This document shows positions 25,412 to 33,820 of a stretch of DNA of 64,000 nucleotides, in pieces. The number at the start of each line of letters is the position of its first letter. Position 1 is the stretch's first letter. The translations under genes were made by a program, and so were the position numbers. The notes beneath the pieces were generated by a model, which saw only the letters and a program-made list of their open reading frames with translations, made no database searches and had not been told where the DNA came from. The stretch spans positions 12,907-76,906 of the forward strand of contig NZ_CAJKIS010000006.1 in assembly GCF_905200055.1 (NCBI RefSeq), written 5' to 3'. The DNA comes from an uncultured Fusobacterium sp. (GTDB taxonomy: Bacteria > Fusobacteriota > Fusobacteriia > Fusobacteriales > Fusobacteriaceae).

Positions 25412-26602
25412 TTATTCTTTAATCCATTTCTTGTAGATTGCATCAACGATAAGTCCAATAGCATTATCTCCAGATACATTACAAGCAGTACCAAATGAGT
25501 CTTGTGTAATGTAAAGAGCAATCATTATAGCTTGAAGTTCTTCAGTTCCAAGTCCAACCATATATAAGAATGGTAGAGCAGTCATAATTGATCCTCCAGG
25601 TGCTCCAGGAGATGCAACCATAGCTATTCCAAGAGTAGCTATAAATGGAACTACTGTATTGATTGAAATAGGAAGTCCATTCATCATACAAACTGCAGTA
25701 GCACAAGCTGTAATTGTTATCATTGAACCTGCCATATGAATATTTGCACAAAGTGGTACAACAAAGTTACGAATCTCTTCTGATATTCCATCAGCCTTAG
25801 CACATTCAAGGTTTACAGGAATAGTTGCTGCTGAAGATTGAGTTCCTACTGCTGTTGTATATCCAGGAATTTGATTTTTTAGAAGCATAAGTGGGTTTTT
25901 CTTAGAGATTCCACCAGCTACAAAGAAAGCAAATACTAAATATAGTAGGTGCATAATAATTACAATGATAAATACTTTCCAAAGAATTCCTAATATTGCA
26001 AAAGTTTTACCTGAACGAGTCATATCTATAAAAGTTCCACAGATATATAATGGTAAGAAAGGAACTATAATAGTATGTAAAACTTTATTTATAATAGCTG
26101 AGAAATCTTTCATAAAATCATATAGAGTATTTCCAATCTCTTTTCCTCTCATTGTAGACATACATAATCCAAGGATAAATGCAAGAAGCACTGCTGCTAA
26201 TGTATCTAATATTGGAGTAACTGAAAGGCTAAGGTATGGAGCTACTGAAATTCCAGCTGTTTTTGCAATTCTTTCTAATGCTTTTGGATCCATAAAACTC
26301 ATAAATAAACTATTTGCTACAAAGAATGATACAGAACCTGCAATTAAAGTTGATGCATAAGAGATTACAGCAGTAATACCAAGAAGTTTTCCTGCTCCTT
26401 GAGTCAAGTCAGCAATTCCCATTGTAACAAATGCTAAAATCATCATAGGGATAACAAATTTTAAGAACATACTAAATAAGCTAGATGCTGTTACTATTAA
26501 ACGCCCAACCCATTCAGGAAGATACATTCCAATAAGAATACCTAAAATGATACCAATAATTAGTTTTGGTACAAGACCGATTTTGATTTTTTGTTTTTCC
26601 AT
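25412..26602 (-). CDS. Sodium:dicarboxylate/amino-acid symporter (DAACS family)
   Basis: A 396-residue inner-membrane transporter of the DAACS family (GltP/GltT/SstT type) that uses a cation gradient to import acidic amino acids, serine/threonine or dicarboxylates. Membrane segments alternate along the chain. The family core is present: the serine-rich TAVGTQSSAATIPVN hairpin (about 249-263), LCANIHMAGSMITI, the second hairpin ASPGAPGGSIMTALPF and the cation/substrate helix DSFGTACNVSGDNAIGLIVD. The exact substrate cannot be read from sequence. It is a single-gene unit with an AT-rich leader containing a perfect inverted repeat. Confidence 0.88.
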   Translation of the reverse strand: MEKQKIKIGLVPKLIIGIILGILIGMYLPEWVGRLIVTASSLFSMFLKFVIPMMILAFVTMGIADLTQGAGKLLGITAVISYASTLIAGSVSFFVANSLFMSFMDPKALERIAKTAGISVAPYLSLSVTPILDTLAAVLLAFILGLCMSTMRGKEIGNTLYDFMKDFSAIINKVLHTIIVPFLPLYICGTFIDMTRSGKTFAILGILWKVFIIVIIMHLLYLVFAFFVAGGISKKNPLMLLKNQIPGYTTAVGTQSSAATIPVNLECAKADGISEEIRNFVVPLCANIHMAGSMITITACATAVCMMNGLPISINTVVPFIATLGIAMVASPGAPGGSIMTALPFLYMVGLGTEELQAIMIALYITQDSFGTACNVSGDNAIGLIVDAIYKKWIKE

Positions 26603-26669
26603 TTTTCCACCTCATATAATATTTGAATTTTAACCCTTTAAAATTCTTAACAACTTAAATAGTTTTTTC

Positions 26670-26699
26670 ATTATTTTATAATTATATTTATAAAATAAT
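26670..26699. promoter_or_regulatory. Perfect 12-bp inverted repeat upstream of the symporter
   Basis: ATTATTTTATAA (26670-26681) and TTATAAAATAAT (26688-26699) around a 6-nt loop, 68-97 nt before the symporter ATG. It could be an operator or a leader hairpin; AT richness makes chance more likely than usual. Confidence 0.4.
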
Positions 26700-26959
26700 T
26701 TCTACTCCATCAGATCACATTAACAATAATACACTATTTATGAGAAAATTGCAAGTATTTATAATATTTTTTTTTGAAAACGAACAAAATCATCTGAAAT
26801 ATTTTTATAAAATAATGAAAATATATATATTTAATTTTTATTTATTATCTAAAAAGCCCTCTCTCTTATCTAACTTTGATTTTGCCTGTGTAGTCTTAAT
26901 TTTACATTTTTTCTTTATATTTATTTTTTTTATCTATAAATTATATATTTTCTATACGA

Positions 26960-26988
26960 AAAAAAGAAGTTGCTTTCACAACTTCTTT
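26960..26988 (-). terminator. Terminator of hslU
   Basis: AAAGAAGTTG (26963-26972) pairs with CAACTTCTTT (26979-26988) around a 6-nt loop; on the minus strand a T run follows. It lies just after the hslU stop. Confidence 0.82.
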
Positions 26989-26993
26989 ACATT

Positions 26994-28310
26994 CTACAAA
27001 ATATACTTATCTAAATTTTCCTCTTCATTCTCTTTCTTAAATATTTTCTTAACAAAGTTTGCATCTACATTTACTTTTTTCTTTTCCTCATAAGGTGCTT
27101 CATACATTACCTCTCTCAGCAACTCTTCAATTACAGATGCCAATCTTCTTGCTCCAATATTTTCTATTTTTTCATTCATTTGAGCAGTCAATTCAGCAAC
27201 TCTTTCTATAGCTCCCTTTGTAAAAGTAAGTTCTACATTATCAGTTGCTAGCATAGCTTTATATTGTTCTAAAAGGTTATATTCTACATCTGTTAAAATT
27301 TTAATAAAATCCTCTTTCTCAAGATTTTTAAGTTTTACTCTAACTGGAAATCTTCCTTGAAGTTCTGGCATTAAATCAGATGGTGAGCTTTGAGTAAATG
27401 CACCTGCTGCAATAAATAAAATATGATCTGTTTTAACAGGTCCAAGTTTAGTCATTACTGTACTTCCTTCAACTATTGGAAGTATATCCCTTTGAACTCC
27501 TTGTCTTGAAACCTCTCCCTTTCCTACTCCATCTCTCTCTGCTATTTTATCTATCTCATCAATAAAAATTATCCCATTATTTTCAACATTGTCTATTACT
27601 TCTTCATTAAGAGTATCTAAATCTAATTTTTTCTCTACCTCTTCATTAATAAAAATTTCAATGGCATTTTTTACATTAGTTGTAAGCTTTCTATTTTTTC
27701 CTGTTACATTTGACATCACTTGATCTAATATGTTTCCTATTCCCGATGCTTCATCTCCACCAGAAACAACTTCTATTATAGGCATATCCATATCTTTTTT
27801 TGTTTTTTCTATCTCAATCTCTTGATCATCATAGATTCCTTGATTTATATCTGACATTATCTTTTCTTTTTCATCATCATTTAATGAATCATATGGCTTT
27901 AATATTTTAGCAACTTTTTCTAAAGCAATATCATATACCTCATCTCTCAAATCAATATACTTTTGTTCTTTCATCTTTCTGTAAGTTACAGATACAAGAT
28001 CTTTAATTATACTCTCTACATCTTTTCCTACATATCCAACTTCTGTATATTTAGTTGCTTCGACTTTTAAAAATGGAGCATTGGCAATCTTAGCTATTCT
28101 TCTAGCAATTTCAGTTTTTCCTACTCCTGTAGGTCCCATTAAAATTATATTTTTAGGAGTTATCTCTTTTCTTAATTCCTCATTATCTATACTTTTTCTT
28201 CTATCTCTATTTCTTAAAGAGATTGCTACATATTTTTTAGCTTCATCTTGTGATATTATATATTTATTTAGTTCCTCAACTATCTTTTGAGGAGTAAGTC
28301 CTTTAATCAT
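26994..28310 (-). CDS. hslU: ATP-dependent protease ATPase subunit HslU (no hslV beside it)
   Basis: AAA+ unfoldase that feeds proteins to the HslV peptidase. The 438 residues show LTPQKIVEELNKYIISQDEAK, Walker A GPTGVGKTEIAR (about 54-65), the pore motif in TEVGYVGKDVE, the I-domain (about 110-235), Walker B GIIFIDEIDKIA, and RRLASVIEELLREVMYEAP. ClpX is excluded by the absent zinc finger and by the HslU-type I-domain. The C-terminus LDKYIL keeps the form of the HslV-docking tail. No hslV-size gene lies on either side, which is unusual. A strong TATAAT promoter and a terminator make it a single-gene unit. Confidence 0.93.
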   Translation of the reverse strand: MIKGLTPQKIVEELNKYIISQDEAKKYVAISLRNRDRRKSIDNEELRKEITPKNIILMGPTGVGKTEIARRIAKIANAPFLKVEATKYTEVGYVGKDVESIIKDLVSVTYRKMKEQKYIDLRDEVYDIALEKVAKILKPYDSLNDDEKEKIMSDINQGIYDDQEIEIEKTKKDMDMPIIEVVSGGDEASGIGNILDQVMSNVTGKNRKLTTNVKNAIEIFINEEVEKKLDLDTLNEEVIDNVENNGIIFIDEIDKIAERDGVGKGEVSRQGVQRDILPIVEGSTVMTKLGPVKTDHILFIAAGAFTQSSPSDLMPELQGRFPVRVKLKNLEKEDFIKILTDVEYNLLEQYKAMLATDNVELTFTKGAIERVAELTAQMNEKIENIGARRLASVIEELLREVMYEAPYEEKKKVNVDANFVKKIFKKENEEENLDKYIL

Positions 28311-28347
28311 ATTATCTCCCTCAATTATTTATTTTTTACATATGCTT

Positions 28348-28353
28348 ATTATA
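28348..28353 (-). promoter_or_regulatory. -10 box of hslU
   Basis: Minus-strand TATAAT preceded by TGT (extended -10), about 38 nt before the hslU ATG. The -35 region is weak. Confidence 0.5.
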
Positions 28354-28542
28354 ACACAAAGTTTTAAAAATTTTCATATTTTAATTAACAAGATTTTTAG
28401 ATAGAATCATTTAAAAATAGAATAATATAGTTATATTATTTTTATTAAATTTTATAAATTTTTCTTCTAATATCTCTTTAAATATTACATTGATTAAATG
28501 CTTAATTTTTAAAAATTATATAATTATAAATGAAATATATTA

Positions 28543-28571
28543 TTGCATATTTTTTATTTATGATATATAAT
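28543..28571 (+). promoter_or_regulatory. Promoter of the candidate small RNA
   Basis: TTGCAT (28543-28548), exactly 17 nt, TATAAT (28566-28571). No coding gene follows on this strand; a strong terminator lies about 90 nt on. Confidence 0.6.
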
Positions 28572-28577
28572 TAATTT

Positions 28578-28667
28578 GTAACAATTAGCATTCACCCCCC
28601 TAATGTGAGTGTTTAATGTAACATAGATTTCCTAAAAAGACTCTCCCCCGCCAAGAGAGTCTTTTTT
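28578..28667 (+). ncRNA. Candidate small RNA with two C-rich hairpin loops
   Basis: Predicted transcript of about 90 nt between a consensus promoter and a strong terminator. Hairpin 1 is CATTCAC (28589-28595) with GTGAGTG (28605-28611), one G-U pair, and a 9-nt loop CCCCCTAAT. Hairpin 2 is the terminator, with loop CCCCGCCAA. Both loops show runs of C that could pair with G-rich ribosome-binding sites, as in the UCCC-motif sRNAs of Firmicutes. No open reading frame is evident. It could instead be only the terminator of the converging M20 gene plus a chance promoter. Confidence 0.5.
28634..28667. terminator. Bidirectional terminator (candidate sRNA and M20 gene)
   Basis: AAAAAGACTCTC (28634-28645) pairs with GAGAGTCTTTTT (28655-28666), loop CCCCGCCAA, T run on both strands. 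It lies 4 nt after the M20 stop. Confidence 0.9.
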
Positions 28668-28671
28668 CTAT

Positions 28672-29880
28672 TTATCTTCTACTATTTAATTGTTTCAATT
28701 CTTCAAATATTATTTTACTTCCAAGAATAATATCCTCGTAATCAATCTCTTCAGCTTTATTATGGCTTACTCCATCTCTACAAGGAATAAATAGCATTCC
28801 AGTAGGTGCTATATCCCAGAACTTCATTGCATCATGTCCAGCACCACTATTCATAATCTTATGTTCTATTCCCAATTTAGTTGCTACTTCACTTAATTCA
28901 TTTTTTAAATTTTCATCTAATTTTACTGGAATAGCTTTTGAAATATTATCCAATTCATAATTCAGATCTCTTTTTTTACAAACTTCATCTATAAATTTAA
29001 CTATCTCATCATCTATTCTATCAATGCTATCTTTATCTACTCCTCTAATGTCTAGCCCCATTTTTACTCTACCAGGTACAACATTAAAGGCGTTTGGATA
29101 GTTTCCTAAATACCCTACTGTTCCTACGCTACTATGAATAGATTCTCTCTTTGCTATATTTTCCAATTCAATAATTATCTCTCCAGCTGCACAAAGAGCA
29201 TCTTGTCTCATTCCCATTGGTGTTGCCCCTGAATGATCTTGTCTACCATCTATTGTAAGCCAGTATCTTGTAGCTGCTGCTATAGAGTTAATTATCCCTA
29301 TTTTTAATCCTTCATCTTCTAAAATTCTCCCCTGCTCAATATGAAGTTCAAAATAGTTTAAGATTCCATCTATTTTTTTACACTCTGGATTGTAACCTCT
29401 AAATCTCAATGCTTCATATAGAGATACTCCCTCTGTATTTTTTACTTTTTTCATCTTTTCAATTTGAAGTTTTTTAGTTATAAGCCCACTTCCAACTGTT
29501 GCTATTCCAAAGGAACTAGATTCTTCACATCTAAAAGCTACAACTTTTAAAGGAATATTTAAGTTATTTTCCTTTATCCATTTTAAAATTAAAAGCCCAG
29601 CTAATACTCCTACTACACCATCATATCTTCCCCCACTTATAACAGAATCAAGATGTGAACCAATTAAATAATATTCACTGTAATCCTCTTCATATACATA
29701 TGTATTACCAACCTCATCGCTAGAATATTTCAATCCCATCTCTCTAGCAAAGTTTCTAATAGCCCCATGCATTACATCTTCATTTTTAGTGTAACCTAAT
29801 CTTGTAACTCCTCCTGTTTCATCTGCTCCTATTGAGTAAAGATAATCAAACCACCTTTTTATTACATCTATATCTAACAT
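28672..29880 (-). CDS. M20-family amidohydrolase (allantoate amidohydrolase / N-carbamoyl-amino-acid hydrolase type)
   Basis: A 402-residue Zn-dependent enzyme of the AllC/HyuC group, which splits the carbamoyl group from ureido compounds. Metal ligands are in YLIGSHLDSVISGGRYDGVVG (about 71-91; the HLD and Asp/Gly block), EESSSFGIATVGSG and ELHIEQGRILE. The substrate-binding DHSGATPMGMRQDAL and GAGHDAMKFWDIAPTGMLF are intact. Substrate choice (allantoate, ureidoglycine, N-carbamoyl amino acids) cannot be told. The next gene downstream is a purine-type NCS2 permease, so a nucleobase-salvage link is possible but only inferred. An inverted repeat lies between them. Confidence 0.85.
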   Translation of the reverse strand: MLDIDVIKRWFDYLYSIGADETGGVTRLGYTKNEDVMHGAIRNFAREMGLKYSSDEVGNTYVYEEDYSEYYLIGSHLDSVISGGRYDGVVGVLAGLLILKWIKENNLNIPLKVVAFRCEESSSFGIATVGSGLITKKLQIEKMKKVKNTEGVSLYEALRFRGYNPECKKIDGILNYFELHIEQGRILEDEGLKIGIINSIAAATRYWLTIDGRQDHSGATPMGMRQDALCAAGEIIIELENIAKRESIHSSVGTVGYLGNYPNAFNVVPGRVKMGLDIRGVDKDSIDRIDDEIVKFIDEVCKKRDLNYELDNISKAIPVKLDENLKNELSEVATKLGIEHKIMNSGAGHDAMKFWDIAPTGMLFIPCRDGVSHNKAEEIDYEDIILGSKIIFEELKQLNSRR

Positions 29881-29908
29881 ATTTCCACCTCCATCTTAGT
29901 AGGTGTAT

Positions 29909-29914
29909 ATTATA
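29909..29914 (-). promoter_or_regulatory. -10 box of the M20 gene
   Basis: Minus-strand extended -10 TGA-TATAAT about 30 nt before the start codon; the -35 match is poor. Confidence 0.4.
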
Positions 29915-29957
29915 TCATAAACTTCTATTAAGCGAGAAAAGATATTTAAAAATATAA

Positions 29958-30009
29958 AAAGAACTGTATAAACTAACAATTTTTTATTATTAATTTACTA
30001 CAGTTCTTT
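29958..30009. terminator. Inverted repeat after the NCS2 permease, probable terminator
   Basis: AAAGAACTGTA (29958-29968) pairs with TACAGTTCTTT (29999-30009) across a 30-nt AT-rich loop, 27 nt past the permease stop; on the minus strand the stem ends in a T-rich stretch. Confidence 0.6.
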
Positions 30010-30036
30010 ATTTTTATCTATTATCTAATTTTTATA

Positions 30037-31341
30037 CTACACTACAAGGTTTACAAAACAAAGAGCTCCAATAAATAGTAGTGTAAAGTTAATTTTCTTG
30101 AAATCTCCAGTTACAAGGTGAAGTAAGATATAAGCAAGGAATCCTAAACTTAATCCTATACTGATACTATAAGTAAGTGGCATAGCTACTATTATAATAA
30201 ATGCTGGGAATAATGATTTCATATCTGTAAAATCTAAGTCTTTTACATTTTTAAACATATATCCTCCAACTATAATAAGAGCTGGTGCTGTTGCATATGC
30301 TGGAACTACTCCAACTATTGGAGAGAAGAATAATGCCCCTATAAACATAAGTGCAGTTATTACAGATGCAAATCCTGTTCTTGCTCCAATTGCTACTCCT
30401 GCTGCTGATTCAACAAAAGTTGTAACAGTACTTGTTCCCATCATAGCTCCTGCTATTGTTGCACTAACGTCTGTATAAAGCATTTTTCCAAGCCCTTGAA
30501 TGTGTCCTTTTTCATCAACCATTCCCATTTGTTTTGAACAAGAAATTAAAGTTCCTAAAGTATCAAATAGGTCAACAAACATAAATGAGAATATTGGTCC
30601 AATTAATGATAGTTTAAATGCTCCTATAATATCTAATTTCATAGCTATAGGTGCTGCACTTGGTGGCATAGAGATAAATTGTGATGGAACATCTACATTA
30701 CCAGTAATAAATGCTAATATTGTAGAAACAAGAATTCCTATTAACATTCCACCTTTTACACGTTCAATCTCAAGTACCATAGAAACTATTAAACCAACAA
30801 TTCCTATTAATACAGTTGTTGTTATTGGTCCTAATGCTACTAATGTTGCATCATTAGCTACAACAACTCCCATATTTTTAAGACCAATTAAAGTAATAAA
30901 CATTCCAATTCCTCCACCAACAGCTATTTTTAATGGTAAAGGTATAGCATTAGCTATCTTCTCTCTGATTCCTCCTATTGAAAGAATAAGGAAAAAGAAT
31001 CCAGAAATAAATACAATCCCTAATGCAGTTTGCCAAGGTACACCCTTTCCTAATACAAGTGTATAAGTAAAGAATGCATTTAATCCCATTCCAGGTGCTA
31101 ATGCAAAAGGTGCATTTGCCCAAACTCCAGACAATAATGTTGCTAAAGCTGATGCTAAACAAGTTACTGTAATAAGTGCCCCTCTATCCATTCCTGCATC
31201 TCCAAGAATAGCAGGGTTTACAAAGATAATATACGACATTGCTAAGAATGTTGTAATTCCTCCTATTACTTCTTGTTTAACAGTACTTCCTCTTTCAGAT
31301 ATTTTGAAATAATTTTCTAAAATACCAGTGTTTTGTGACAT
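30037..31341 (-). CDS. NCS2-family nucleobase permease (AzgA/PbuG type)
   Basis: A 434-residue inner-membrane transporter with about twelve hydrophobic segments, of the purine (adenine/guanine/hypoxanthine) branch of NCS2. Branch-typical motifs are EVIGGITTFLAMSYIIFVNPAI at the N-terminus (first part about residues 24-40), NAPFALAPGMGLNAFFTYT, FMFVDLFDTLGTLISCSKQ and GTSTVTTFVESAAGVAIGARTG. Substrate within the purines is not decided. It is only 24 nt after the pseudouridine synthase gene, so it may be the last gene of the long minus-strand run; that gap is too short for a purine riboswitch. Confidence 0.9.
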   Translation of the reverse strand: MSQNTGILENYFKISERGSTVKQEVIGGITTFLAMSYIIFVNPAILGDAGMDRGALITVTCLASALATLLSGVWANAPFALAPGMGLNAFFTYTLVLGKGVPWQTALGIVFISGFFFLILSIGGIREKIANAIPLPLKIAVGGGIGMFITLIGLKNMGVVVANDATLVALGPITTTVLIGIVGLIVSMVLEIERVKGGMLIGILVSTILAFITGNVDVPSQFISMPPSAAPIAMKLDIIGAFKLSLIGPIFSFMFVDLFDTLGTLISCSKQMGMVDEKGHIQGLGKMLYTDVSATIAGAMMGTSTVTTFVESAAGVAIGARTGFASVITALMFIGALFFSPIVGVVPAYATAPALIIVGGYMFKNVKDLDFTDMKSLFPAFIIIVAMPLTYSISIGLSLGFLAYILLHLVTGDFKKINFTLLFIGALCFVNLVV

Positions 31342-31365
31342 TTCTCTCCTCCTATATTTTAAAAT

Positions 31366-32238
31366 TTAATTGTTGCCTAACCTATCTAAAAATTCCTTTG
31401 GAATTGGCAAATTTATCTCAATTCCATATCTTTCTATTTTAACATAATGTGAGAATAAATACATCATTTTTTCTTTACCTTTTCCATATTTATTATCACC
31501 TATTATATAATTTCCTCTATTAGCTAGTTGCACCCTAAGTTGATGAGTTCTTCCACTTCCAAGAGTTCCTTCTAATAAAGTACAGTTTTTCCCATGCTCC
31601 ACTACCTTAAAACTACTTGTACTCTCCTTTGCTCCCTCTTGAAACTCTTCAACTTCAATAACTCTATCTTCAACTTTTTTCAGCCAACTTTTAATTTTAA
31701 ACTCTTTCTCTCTAACTCTTCCATTTACAAGAATATAGTATTTTTTTTCAATATCTCTATTTCTTATATCCTCAGCTAATTCTCTAGCTACAACTAAAGA
31801 TTTTGCTCCTATTATAAGTCCAGAAGTTGCCTTATCTATTCTATTTACAAAGTTAAAGTTTTCATTTTTTAAATATGATTTTATCATCTCAGAGATACCA
31901 TATTCATAGCCACTTCCCTTGTGCATTACCATATTATTTTTTTTATTAAAAATTAAAACTTTTTCATCTTCATAAACTATAGATTTTTTTATTTTTTCTA
32001 TCTCTCTATTTTCAATAGAAACTGGTTTCTCCTCTTTAGTCTCTCCACCATTGAAAAATACTTTAACTATATCTCCTAATTGAAGTCTATAATTCTCTTT
32101 ACTTTTTTTTCCATTTACCTTTACTTTACCAGTTCTAATTCCTTTAAAAATCTCTGTTAGAGATATATCTTCATATTTTTTTCTCAAAAATCTATCTAAT
32201 CTTACATTTTCATATTCTTTATCTATTATATATTCCAC
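31366..32238 (-). CDS. RluA-family 23S rRNA pseudouridine synthase (RluC/RluD-like)
   Basis: A 290-residue enzyme that converts uridines to pseudouridine in large-subunit rRNA. An S4 RNA-binding domain (about 7-60, VRLDRFLRKKYEDISLTEI through VKVNGKKSKENYRLQLGD) precedes the catalytic domain. The catalytic Asp lies in NFVNRIDKATSGLIIGAKS (about 130-148), and GSGRTHQLRVQLANRG gives the second motif. The start codon is a GTG at 32236-32238 with AGGTGGAG upstream. It lies 8 nt after rodA. The subtype cannot be fixed, so no symbol is given. Confidence 0.87.
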   Translation of the reverse strand: MEYIIDKEYENVRLDRFLRKKYEDISLTEIFKGIRTGKVKVNGKKSKENYRLQLGDIVKVFFNGGETKEEKPVSIENREIEKIKKSIVYEDEKVLIFNKKNNMVMHKGSGYEYGISEMIKSYLKNENFNFVNRIDKATSGLIIGAKSLVVARELAEDIRNRDIEKKYYILVNGRVREKEFKIKSWLKKVEDRVIEVEEFQEGAKESTSSFKVVEHGKNCTLLEGTLGSGRTHQLRVQLANRGNYIIGDNKYGKGKEKMMYLFSHYVKIERYGIEINLPIPKEFLDRLGNN

Positions 32239-32246
32239 AACTCCAC

Positions 32247-33353
32247 CTAATCTCTATACAATTTTACACTTTGAACAATTCCTAACATCATAAAGCTTAT
32301 AAGAAGAGAGGTTCCTCCATAACTCATAAGCAACAATGGTTTACCTGTTACAGGCATTATTCCCATTATCATTCCAACATTAATTATTAAATGAAATAGA
32401 AATATAGACGCTATTCCATAACATATTAATTTCCCATACTTATCCTCTGTGGTATCAGCTATATAAACTATCTGCACTATAAGTAAAAAATATAGTCCTA
32501 AGAGAACAAGTCCTCCTACAAAACCTCTCTCCTCTAAAAATACAGAACCTATAAAGTCTGTATGGGCTTCTGGAAGAAATCTTAACTTACTTTGAGTACT
32601 CTGTAGAAATCCTTTTCCATACATTCCACCAGAACCTATAGCTATCATTGATTGGGTAACATTCCAACCACTTCCTAATAAATCAGCCTCTGGATTTAAA
32701 AATGTAAGCACTCTCTGTCTTTGATATGGTTTTAAAAGGAAAAAATATGCTGCTGGTACAGAAATAATTCCTCCCATTCCCATAATTATTATAGTTTTCC
32801 AATCTATTCCATGCATAAAAATAATTACACAAAATGTCATTGTTAAAATAAGAGTTGTTCCTAAATCTGGTTGTTTCAGTATAAGAAGCATTATAGGAAG
32901 AATATGCAATCCAGCTACAATAACACTTTTTAATCCAACAAACCTATCTCTATATTTTACTACTAAAAATTCTGAAAGAGTAAGTATTGCTAAAACCTTT
33001 CCTATTTCTGAAGGTTGTATACTAATAGGTCCTAAATCTATCCATCTTTGTGCCCCTAATCTTTTTACACCTAAAACATATACTGAAGCCAAAATTCCTA
33101 TATTTATAATATAGAGAACTTTATAGTACTTTGCATATTTTCTATAATCTACAAAAGAGAAAAATAGATAAACAAAAATTCCTATAACTCCCCAAAATAA
33201 CTCTTTTTTATAAAAAGATGAGTTTTTATGTATTGTTGCACTATATATAGTTAAAATACTAATAACCACTATTATTAATGCATTAAGTAAAAGAAAGATA
33301 TTCATTTTCTTCATCTTTTTTAAACCTAATCTGAACTCTCTTCTTCTTCCCAT
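32247..33353 (-). CDS. rodA: Rod-shape SEDS peptidoglycan polymerase RodA
   Basis: SEDS-family glycosyltransferase that polymerises lipid II for side-wall growth, working with a class B penicillin-binding protein. The 368 residues have about ten membrane segments. Diagnostic parts are FVDYRKYAKYYKVLY, RWIDLGPISIQPSEIGK (about 104-120), KQPDLGTTLILTMTF (about 159-173) and FLPEAHTDFIGSVFLEERGF, with PLLLMSYGGTSLLISFMMLG near the C-terminus. The PEAHTDFI block and order of segments fit RodA better than FtsW or SpoVE. It starts 13 nt after dut. Its PBP2 partner and MreBCD are not in the window. Confidence 0.88.
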   Translation of the reverse strand: MGRRREFRLGLKKMKKMNIFLLLNALIIVVISILTIYSATIHKNSSFYKKELFWGVIGIFVYLFFSFVDYRKYAKYYKVLYIINIGILASVYVLGVKRLGAQRWIDLGPISIQPSEIGKVLAILTLSEFLVVKYRDRFVGLKSVIVAGLHILPIMLLILKQPDLGTTLILTMTFCVIIFMHGIDWKTIIIMGMGGIISVPAAYFFLLKPYQRQRVLTFLNPEADLLGSGWNVTQSMIAIGSGGMYGKGFLQSTQSKLRFLPEAHTDFIGSVFLEERGFVGGLVLLGLYFLLIVQIVYIADTTEDKYGKLICYGIASIFLFHLIINVGMIMGIMPVTGKPLLLMSYGGTSLLISFMMLGIVQSVKLYRD

Positions 33354-33366
33354 TTTCTTTTACTCC

Positions 33367-33810
33367 CTATTTACCTGTATGTCCAAATCCTCCTGCTCCT
33401 CTTTCTGTTTCATCAAGAGTTTCTACAACTTCCCACTCAATTTGTTCAACTTTATTTAAAACTAATTGCCCTATTCTTTCTCCAGGATTAATTGTATAAG
33501 CATCTTTACTCATATTAGCCACTATTATCTTTAACTCTCCTCTATAGTCACTATCAATTGTTCCAGGAGTATTTAAAAGTGTAATTCCATATTTTAATGC
33601 AAGCCCACTTCTTGGTCTAACTTGAACTTCATATCCCTCTGGTATAGCTATTTTTAATCCTGTTGGAACTAAAGTTCTCTCTAAAGATCCTAATACTATT
33701 GGTTCAGTGATATTAGCTCTAATATCCATTCCTGCAGCTCCAGGTGTTTCATATTTTGGTAATTCAATTTTATCATTTTCTCTAACTATCTTTACTATTA
33801 CTTTTTCCAT
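33367..33810 (-). CDS. dut: Deoxyuridine 5'-triphosphate nucleotidohydrolase
   Basis: Trimeric dUTPase that hydrolyses dUTP to dUMP and pyrophosphate, keeping uracil out of DNA. The 147 residues carry the five family motifs: PGAAGMDIRA (1), RPRSGLALKYGI (2), GTIDSDYRGELKIIV with the catalytic Asp (3), GERIGQLVLNKV (4) and the C-terminal RGAGGFGHTGK arm (5). Length is standard. It lies between the M16 protease gene and rodA with 10-13 nt gaps. Confidence 0.95.
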   Translation of the reverse strand: MEKVIVKIVRENDKIELPKYETPGAAGMDIRANITEPIVLGSLERTLVPTGLKIAIPEGYEVQVRPRSGLALKYGITLLNTPGTIDSDYRGELKIIVANMSKDAYTINPGERIGQLVLNKVEQIEWEVVETLDETERGAGGFGHTGK

Positions 33811-33820
33811 TACTTTCTCC

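Larger units (their letters stand above)
26603..26993. other. Intergenic region between hslU end and the symporter start
   Basis: A 391-nt gap, extremely AT-rich. It holds the perfect inverted repeat at 26670-26699 in the upstream region of the symporter and the hslU terminator at 26963-26988. The plus-strand open frame here is low-complexity (Phe/Tyr/Ile-rich) and overlaps hslU; I do not accept it as a gene. Confidence 0.6.
28311..28671. other. Intergenic region upstream of hslU with candidate sRNA
   Basis: A 361-nt gap, too short for hslV and without a credible open frame. It contains the hslU promoter at its left end and, at its right end, a plus-strand promoter, a short hairpin and a strong terminator that together look like a small RNA gene. 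Confidence 0.65.

Noticed and set aside
26740..27093. Plus-strand open frame of 117 codons
   Set aside because: It is low-complexity Phe/Ile/Tyr-rich sequence from A/T runs, overlaps the end of hslU and its terminator, and has no good ribosome site.
26994..28310. ClpX as an alternative identity for HslU
   Set aside because: No zinc-binding domain, and the I-domain and C-terminal tail fit HslU.
30500..31066. Open frame of 188 codons opposite the NCS2 permease
   Set aside because: Antisense to a well-conserved permease; composition is the mirror of membrane-segment codons.
31342..31365. Purine riboswitch before the NCS2 permease
   Set aside because: The gap is 24 nt, so no aptamer can fit there.
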